Source: Lachnospiraceae bacterium (lineage in GTDB: Bacteria; Bacillota; Clostridia; Lachnospirales; Lachnospiraceae). Taken from it: a stretch of 64,000 bases of DNA. Position 1 is the first letter of the stretch. Each line of letters starts with the position of its first letter. The position numbers and the translations under genes were made by a program. The notes beneath the pieces were generated by a model. It was given only the letters and a program-made list of their open reading frames with translations, ran no database searches and was not told the origin of the DNA. Below are positions 59,337 through 64,000 of the stretch, piece by piece. The stretch is taken from positions 1 to 64,000 of the forward strand of contig JAETQH010000001.1 of NCBI GenBank assembly GCA_021770785.1. Reading direction: 5' to 3'.

Positions 59337-61673
59337 CTAACCGGCTGTTCTCTCAATATCAATCACGCTCTCCACCTGGCGCAGCTTTTCAATCAGGCTG
59401 GTAAGTTCCGCCCTTCCCTTGGTGCTAAAGGACAGGTCAATAGTGGCAATGCCCTGCTTGCTGGTCTTAGAGTGAACCGCATTGATATCAATTTCCCGTT
59501 CCGTAAAGACCCTTGTGATATCCACCAGAAGCCCGGTACGGTTATTTCCATAAATCTTAATCTCCGCACGGTAAAGCCCGTTGCCGATACTTTCCTCATC
59601 ATGCTGCCACTCTGCGTCAATCAGACGTTCTTTTTCCATTTCTGATAAATTGATCACGTTAATACAATCCGTCCGGTGAATCGAAACGCCTCTTCCACGG
59701 GTGACAAATCCCACGATTTCGTCCCCCGGCACCGGGCTGCAGCATTTGGAAAAATGAACTGCCACATCATAAAGTCCCTTGACAATAATGCCGCTCTTCG
59801 AGTGCTTTTCCACCGCTTTTTCCTTATTTTCCGCAATGGTCTCTAATACTTCCTCATCGGTAATTCTCGCCAGATGGTCTTTTTTGTATTCCTCATACAT
59901 ACGGTTTACAATCTGGCCTTCTTTTAACCCGCCGTGGCCGATGGTGGCAAGACAGGAATTCCAGTCATGGAAACCATATTTCCGCAATATTTTCTCCTGA
60001 TACTCCGGTTTATTGATATCCGGAAAATTAATTCCCTTCGCCTTGCAGGAGGCAATCAGCAGCTCTTTCCCGTGAATGATGTTTTCTTCCTTCAACTCGC
60101 TGCGAAACCACTGGTTAATCTTGTTTTTCGCCTGGGTACTCTTGACAATGTTCAGCCAGTCCCGGCTTGGTCCCTTGGAATTCTGGGAGGTGACAATCTC
60201 GATTCTGTCACCGTTCTGAATGATATAGTCAATGGGCACCAGCTTGCCGTTTGCCTTTGCCCCCACCATCTTATTTCCCACGGCAGAGTGAATGCTGTAG
60301 GCGAAATCAATAGGCGTAGAGCCGTTGGGGAGATTCTTCACATCTCCGGTGGGGGTAAAGCAGAACACAGTGTCCGAGAACAAATCCAGATCACTCTTTA
60401 ACAGGCTCATAAATTCCCTGTTGTCGGACATATCCCTCTGCCACTCCAAAATTTGGCGCAGCCAGCTTAACTTTTCTTCCTCCGTCACCGTCATCGGCAC
60501 AGCCGCGCCGCCGTTATTGTTGGCTTCTTTGTACTTCCAGTGGGCTGCGATACCATATTCCGCCGTTCGATGCATTTCATAAGTGCGTATCTGAATCTCA
60601 AAAGGCTGTCCGGTGGGTCCTATCAGCGTGGTATGCAAAGACTGGTACATATTGGGCTTTGGCATGGCGATATAGTCCTTGAAACGCCCCGGAATCGGTT
60701 TATACATCTCGTGAATCACGCCCAGCGCCGCATAGCAGTCCTTAACGGAATCCACAATGATACGAATCGCAAACAAATCGTAAATCTGATCTAAGGTTTT
60801 ATCCTGATTGACCATCTTCTTATAAATACTGAAAAAGTGCTTTGCCCGCCCGTCAATCTGTGCCGAAATTCCTGCCTCTGTGATATGGTTCCGTACTTCC
60901 TCCACGAGCCCCTGCACATAGTCATCCCGGGCGCTCTTTCTCTGGTCAATCTGCCGCACCAGATCATAGTAAGCCTCCGGCTCTAAATATTTTAAGGATA
61001 AATCATCCAGTTCAATCTTAATCTTGGAAATACCGAGACGCTGGGCAAGGGGACAGTAAATCTCCTGGGTTTCCCGGGCAATACGAAGCTGCCCTTCCGG
61101 CGACTGGTATTTTAGGGTCCGCATATTGTGGAGGCGGTCCGCCAGCTTAATCATGATGACACGGATATCCTTCGCCATGGCAAGAAACATCTTCCTTAAG
61201 TTTTCCGCCTGCATTTCCAGACGGTCCGAGGTTTTATCCTTTTCGTTGGGATTATTGTCTGTCAAATGGAGATGCTTGAGCTTTGTCACGCCATCCACCA
61301 GCAGCAGCACTTCCTCCCCGAAAATATCCGCCATCTCTTTTTCCGTCATGGTCGTGTCCTCTAACACGTCATGAAGCAGCCCGGCAACAATGGTCTCCTT
61401 GTCTAACTCTAATTCCGCTAAAATAATGCCGACACATAAAGGATGGATAATATATGGTTCCCCCGATTTGCGCACCTGTCCCTGATGTGCTTCACTGGCA
61501 ATCTTATAGGCTTTCTCAATCATTGAGATATCCGTAGAGGGATGATATTTGCGCACGCTGGCAATCAGTTCTTCGTACAGCTTTTCCGGACTTTCAAACT
61601 CCTTTGTCCGCTTGATGTTCCCATCCTCTTCTTTTATTTTTCTCTCCAATTCTTCCGCTGAAAAATCCGCCAT
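59337..61673 (-). CDS. rel: Bifunctional (p)ppGpp synthetase/hydrolase
   Basis: Stringent-response alarmone enzyme. 778 residues: HD hydrolase domain (YIIHPLCVGIILAELELDKETIVAGLLHDVLEDTTMT), synthetase (GRFKDYIAMPKPNMYQSLHTTLIGPTGQPFEIQIRTYEMHRTAEYGIAAHWKYK), TGS (FCFTPTGDVKNLPNGSTPIDFAYSIHSAVG), a CSPVPGDEIVGFVTRGRGVSIHR region and C-terminal ACT. Both active sites look intact. ATG 61673 is chosen over an upstream GTG. First gene of the rel-MBL-hemZ-hisS-aspS operon. Confidence 0.96.
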   Translation of the reverse strand: MADFSAEELERKIKEEDGNIKRTKEFESPEKLYEELIASVRKYHPSTDISMIEKAYKIASEAHQGQVRKSGEPYIIHPLCVGIILAELELDKETIVAGLLHDVLEDTTMTEKEMADIFGEEVLLLVDGVTKLKHLHLTDNNPNEKDKTSDRLEMQAENLRKMFLAMAKDIRVIMIKLADRLHNMRTLKYQSPEGQLRIARETQEIYCPLAQRLGISKIKIELDDLSLKYLEPEAYYDLVRQIDQRKSARDDYVQGLVEEVRNHITEAGISAQIDGRAKHFFSIYKKMVNQDKTLDQIYDLFAIRIIVDSVKDCYAALGVIHEMYKPIPGRFKDYIAMPKPNMYQSLHTTLIGPTGQPFEIQIRTYEMHRTAEYGIAAHWKYKEANNNGGAAVPMTVTEEEKLSWLRQILEWQRDMSDNREFMSLLKSDLDLFSDTVFCFTPTGDVKNLPNGSTPIDFAYSIHSAVGNKMVGAKANGKLVPIDYIIQNGDRIEIVTSQNSKGPSRDWLNIVKSTQAKNKINQWFRSELKEENIIHGKELLIASCKAKGINFPDINKPEYQEKILRKYGFHDWNSCLATIGHGGLKEGQIVNRMYEEYKKDHLARITDEEVLETIAENKEKAVEKHSKSGIIVKGLYDVAVHFSKCCSPVPGDEIVGFVTRGRGVSIHRTDCINVINLSEMEKERLIDAEWQHDEESIGNGLYRAEIKIYGNNRTGLLVDITRVFTEREIDINAVHSKTSKQGIATIDLSFSTKGRAELTSLIEKLRQVESVIDIERTAG

Positions 61674-61726
61674 GTATCTCACCCACTTTATCCGTCTTTT
61701 TCGTTTACTAAAGATTCTATTTCAAT

Positions 61727-61755
61727 ATTATATTTTATTTCCAATTAAAATGCAA
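61727..61755 (-). promoter_or_regulatory. Promoter of the rel operon
   Basis: Minus strand TTGCAT (61750-61755), 17-base spacer, perfect TATAAT (61727-61732), 54 bases before rel. Confidence 0.75.
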
Positions 61756-61768
61756 CGCATAAGAATCA

Positions 61769-61799
61769 CAAAAAAGACCGCCAAAAAGCCGTCTTTTCT
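61769..61799. terminator. Terminator of the GNAT gene
   Basis: AAAAGACGGC / GGCGGTCTTTT stem with T tracts both sides, 11 bases after the stop codon. Confidence 0.9.
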
Positions 61800-61809
61800 G
61801 ATTTTATTC

Positions 61810-62667
61810 CTAATCAAACCTGCGGACATACCGCTTCATGTGTTTGCCGTTTATCACAGGTTCCTCTCCCAAAGTAAATCCTAAGCGCTCCGCTAAATGC
61901 TCCGAAACCAGATTTCCCTCTTCAATCAGGCAGTTTAACTTATCACATTCCAAATAATTTTTCGCATATTCCAGAATGGCAAGACAGACCTCCGTGGCAT
62001 AGCCCTGCCGCTGGTAAGGGGTTCCTATGGCATAACCTAATTCTAACTCTCCGCCTAATTCCTCCCGGTGTTCGATTCCGGCGCGGCCAATCAGATTTCC
62101 CGTCTCTTTTTCAATCACCAGCCACATACCGTACCCGTAAAATCCATACATATTCTCAATGTAGGCTTCCTGGTATTCTTTTTCCTTTTCGTAGTCGTAA
62201 AGAGGCTCTAAATACTCCGTCATTCCCTCCCAGGAATACAGGGCAAACAAATCGTCGATATCCTCCAATGTAATCTCCCGGACAATGCAGCGTTTTGTCT
62301 CCAGAATGGTCCAGGGCAGATGATGGTTTCTCTGGTAAACCTGTGTCAAAAATTCCCCGTCAATCTCCGCAAAGCCCTCCACAAGCATATCCGCCGCCGA
62401 AAATTCCGGTTTCATTTCCTGCTCCGGCTCTGTAAATCCCACCACCGTCATGCCCTGTTTTTTCATGCGCAAAAGCTCCGTCCCCTCCGTAGAGAGAAAA
62501 ATACTGTTTTCCGGCGGAAAGGACGAGAGCTTTTTTTCCCGGCATTCCTCTTTTTCTTTGTCTAACTCCACCAGCTCTAATTCCCGGTTTTCTTCTAAAT
62601 TCTGTCTCAGATACCGCAGCTCTGCCGGTGGAATTTTATCCACAATAATATATTTTAGTTTTAACAT
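61810..62667 (-). CDS. GNAT family N-acetyltransferase
   Basis: 285 residues. The C-terminal half (about 125-280) is a RimJ/RimL-like GNAT: CIVREITLEDIDDLFALYSWEGMTEYLEPLY, LVIEKETGNLIGRAGIE, LELGYAIGTPYQRQGYATEVCLAILEYAKNYL (acetyl-CoA loop QRQGYA) and LIEEGNLVSEHLAERLGF. The first about 120 residues form a separate unrecognised domain. Target unknown. The XRE gene ends 18 bases upstream. Confidence 0.85.
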   Translation of the reverse strand: MLKLKYIIVDKIPPAELRYLRQNLEENRELELVELDKEKEECREKKLSSFPPENSIFLSTEGTELLRMKKQGMTVVGFTEPEQEMKPEFSAADMLVEGFAEIDGEFLTQVYQRNHHLPWTILETKRCIVREITLEDIDDLFALYSWEGMTEYLEPLYDYEKEKEYQEAYIENMYGFYGYGMWLVIEKETGNLIGRAGIEHREELGGELELGYAIGTPYQRQGYATEVCLAILEYAKNYLECDKLNCLIEEGNLVSEHLAERLGFTLGEEPVINGKHMKRYVRRFD

Positions 62668-62685
62668 TTTCTATTTTCTCACGTT

Positions 62686-62877
62686 TTACTCCCAAAATAA
62701 TTCGTCGAGCGTCTTGTCTAACGTCTTGCAGATGGCAATGCACAGCTTAATGGTGGGATTATAATCTCCCTTCTCAATGGCATTGATGGTCTGCCGCGAC
62801 ACCCCCACAAGGTCTGCTAACTCCTGCTGGGAAATGTCCTTCGCCGCCCTTGCTGATTTTAATTTCAGATTTTTCAT
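62686..62877 (-). CDS. XRE family helix-turn-helix regulator
   Basis: 63 residues, little more than one HTH: KLKSARAAKDISQQELADLVGVSRQTINAIEKGDYNPTIKLCIAICKTLDKTLDELFWE. This YozG/Xre-like class usually follows a membrane protein gene, as here (nine bases downstream of it). Probably binds the inverted repeats around the operon promoter. Confidence 0.92.
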   Translation of the reverse strand: MKNLKLKSARAAKDISQQELADLVGVSRQTINAIEKGDYNPTIKLCIAICKTLDKTLDELFWE

Positions 62878-62886
62878 ATACGGCTC

Positions 62887-63402
62887 CTATTCTGCGCTTC
62901 TTTTATCCAGCCACAGTTTCAATAAAAACTGAACCATAACCACCAGCAGCACGACAGCAAGAATTACATTTACTGTTCCGATATTAAAAACACCCTCTGT
63001 AAGGATACCCTTATAAGCAATATTCCCGGCTCCCGCCACCACATTCAACAACAGCGCCACCGCCAGCAGCGCAGTTACCTTTTTCGGCTGTTCCGTCAAA
63101 GACAGATACGCATCGTTCCAAATACAGTAGCTTGCAAAAACCAGCAGTGCAATCCCGATACCAATGCACTGAAAAACCAGTGCATCACACCATTTCGGCC
63201 ATCCGTCACTATAAGCCGCTCCCATCACAAGATCATAGACCAGCAATGTAACAAATCCATACTTAAATGCCTTTCCCCGCCGCAGTTCCTGCCTCTCATC
63301 ATACTTGAAAACCGGACCTTTTCCCGCCTTTTTCAACAGATACCCCACCATCGCTACCAAAAACAGCCCTAATGCAAATCCTCCTATAAACGCTTTTTCC
63401 AT
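62887..63402 (-). CDS. Membrane protein paired with XRE regulator, unknown function
   Basis: 171 residues with four to five transmembrane helices: N-terminal helix (AFIGGFALGLFLVAMVGYLL), a cytoplasmic FKYDERQELRRGKAFKYGF segment characteristic of the small DUF-type proteins co-encoded with XRE regulators, then three or four further helices. ATG 63402 has AAGGAGG at eight bases, which decides against the ATG two codons upstream. Confidence 0.75.
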   Translation of the reverse strand: MEKAFIGGFALGLFLVAMVGYLLKKAGKGPVFKYDERQELRRGKAFKYGFVTLLVYDLVMGAAYSDGWPKWCDALVFQCIGIGIALLVFASYCIWNDAYLSLTEQPKKVTALLAVALLLNVVAGAGNIAYKGILTEGVFNIGTVNVILAVVLLVVMVQFLLKLWLDKRSAE

Positions 63403-63420
63403 TTCCATATCCTCCTTAAA

Positions 63421-63503
63421 GTAAAATATAATTGACAAAATGTAACTCATCTCTGATATGGTTACTATATCATTGTGTTTACTTTTTGTCAACTATATTT
63501 TAC
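63421..63503. promoter_or_regulatory. Promoter flanked by 20-bp inverted repeats
   Basis: Arms GTAAAATATAATTGACAAAA (63421-63440) and its complement with one change (63484-63503). The right arm supplies the minus-strand TTGACA (63487-63492) that with TATAGT (63464-63469) and a 17-base spacer forms the promoter of the membrane protein-XRE operon. The left arm carries a TTGACA pointing the other way. Paired XRE operators are the likely meaning. Confidence 0.7.
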
Positions 63504-63508
63504 ATTTT

Positions 63509-64000
63509 CTACGGTTCTACCCAGGCCTCGTCGATGCCGTCCTGCTTCCACTGGTTCTTTTCCTCCGAGTAGCCGTACACCAGCAGATACTGGTACTGGC
63601 TTGCGGTTTTCAACGCATCATAAGCATATTTTAACGGAATAAAATTGCGGTTCCGGTCCGGAGAGCCGGGGTCTGCCAAAAATACCTCCTCCGTCTCCTC
63701 CTCATACAAAAACAGATTTACATAATGCCCGCCCGTTTTCTCCCAATAGGTATCATCATCCCTGCTGCACACCAGCACCACCGCCGCCTGCGCCTTCTTC
63801 ATCTGCTCTTTAAATTCCTCAAAGGTTTCCGGTTTTGTACAGAGTTCCGTGTCAAACCCGCTTTTTCTTAAGGTCACCTTCATATCCCCCCAGCCGATGG
63901 CCCCAACTTTCCTGGTGGGGCTGTAGCCCGACACCTGCCTTGCATATTCGTACATATCCCAGGGGGAACAGTCATAATCTGTCAGCGTGGAATAAATATT
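63509..64000 (-). CDS. C39-like cysteine peptidase family protein, 5' end outside window
   Basis: At least 163 residues visible; the frame stays open to the window edge (DYDCSPWDMYEYARQVSGYSP at the start of what can be read). TGGHYVNLFLYEEETEEVFLADPGSPDRN holds the His and Asp expected in the papain-like C39 fold; the catalytic Cys would be upstream of the window or the Cys in DYDCSPWD. Function could be peptidase or a non-catalytic relative. No signal peptide can be judged. Confidence 0.65.
   Translation of the reverse strand, partial: NIYSTLTDYDCSPWDMYEYARQVSGYSPTRKVGAIGWGDMKVTLRKSGFDTELCTKPETFEEFKEQMKKAQAAVVLVCSRDDDTYWEKTGGHYVNLFLYEEETEEVFLADPGSPDRNRNFIPLKYAYDALKTASQYQYLLVYGYSEEKNQWKQDGIDEAWVEP

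Overview
The window looks like a chromosomal segment of a motile, anaerobic Firmicute, most likely a Lachnospiraceae (Clostridia). The grounds are gene content and protein character: a flagellin with a CsrA neighbour and a FliB methylase, a bacterial V-type ATPase operon, DUF4317, HemZ, MecA, glycogen phosphorylase, polyphosphate:AMP phosphotransferase and many small regulators, with strong AGGAGG-type ribosome sites and TTGACA/TATAAT promoters. No 16S rRNA or other direct taxonomic marker is present, so this is an inference.

Layout. 1-4.6 kb, leftward: ilvB, an AEC transporter, folA and thyA, with multi-hairpin repeats downstream of ilvB and between thyA and folA. 4.9-9.0 kb: a small membrane protein, an FMN-binding-like lipid-anchored or membrane protein, a diguanylate cyclase, then an ECF sigma/anti-sigma pair. 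9.2-14.9 kb is an accessory strip that starts at two tandem tRNA-Gly(GCC) genes. It holds an ATPase/nuclease-like gene pair, a decayed DUF4143 ATPase, an SDR epimerase and a DUF2971 protein. 14.9-25.7 kb: a second ECF/anti-sigma pair whose anti-sigma gene carries a G8 tract, DUF4317, marR-citrate synthase behind a perfect CIRCE element, a dipeptidase, padR with a FtsW-like partner, a small surface protein, and glgP. 25.9-27.5 kb: a second AAA ATPase with an unrecognised 110-residue partner. 27.8-32.4 kb: flagellar modification and motility (fliB, broken by a 7-bp tandem duplication, fliC, csrA), a small tyrosine recombinase and an unannotated 38-residue hydrophobic ORF. 32.5-39.1 kb: an AraC regulator, a PAS-GGDEF-EAL protein, PAP2, an LspA-like peptidase, Pap and an EAL/HDOD protein. 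40-48.7 kb: a complete nine-gene V-ATPase operon (G/H-C-I-K-F-E-A-B-D) interrupted between K and F by a 152-bp inverted-repeat element. 49-54 kb: mecA, a GntR/ABC operon and a dCache-HAMP-GGDEF receptor. 54-61.7 kb: the rel-MBL-hemZ-hisS-aspS operon. 61.8-64 kb: a GNAT, an XRE/membrane-protein pair and a truncated C39-like peptidase.

How it fits together. Four c-di-GMP related proteins, flagellin, CsrA and FliB point to a regulated motile/sessile switch. Two ECF/anti-sigma pairs, PadR, GntR, MarR, XRE and HrcA (through CIRCE) sites suggest rich envelope and stress control.

The most interesting signals are: (1) a fliB reading frame that is restored exactly by removing one copy of a 7-bp repeat; (2) two copies of a structured element whose stems differ in sequence but keep pairing; (3) a CIRCE element in front of a MarR-citrate synthase operon; (4) several genes whose 3' ends, stop codon included, are echoed just downstream; (5) two ATPase-based gene pairs that resemble defence modules; (6) a 30-bp-arm inverted repeat inside the V-ATPase operon. 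All calls are from reading the sequence only; no database search was run.
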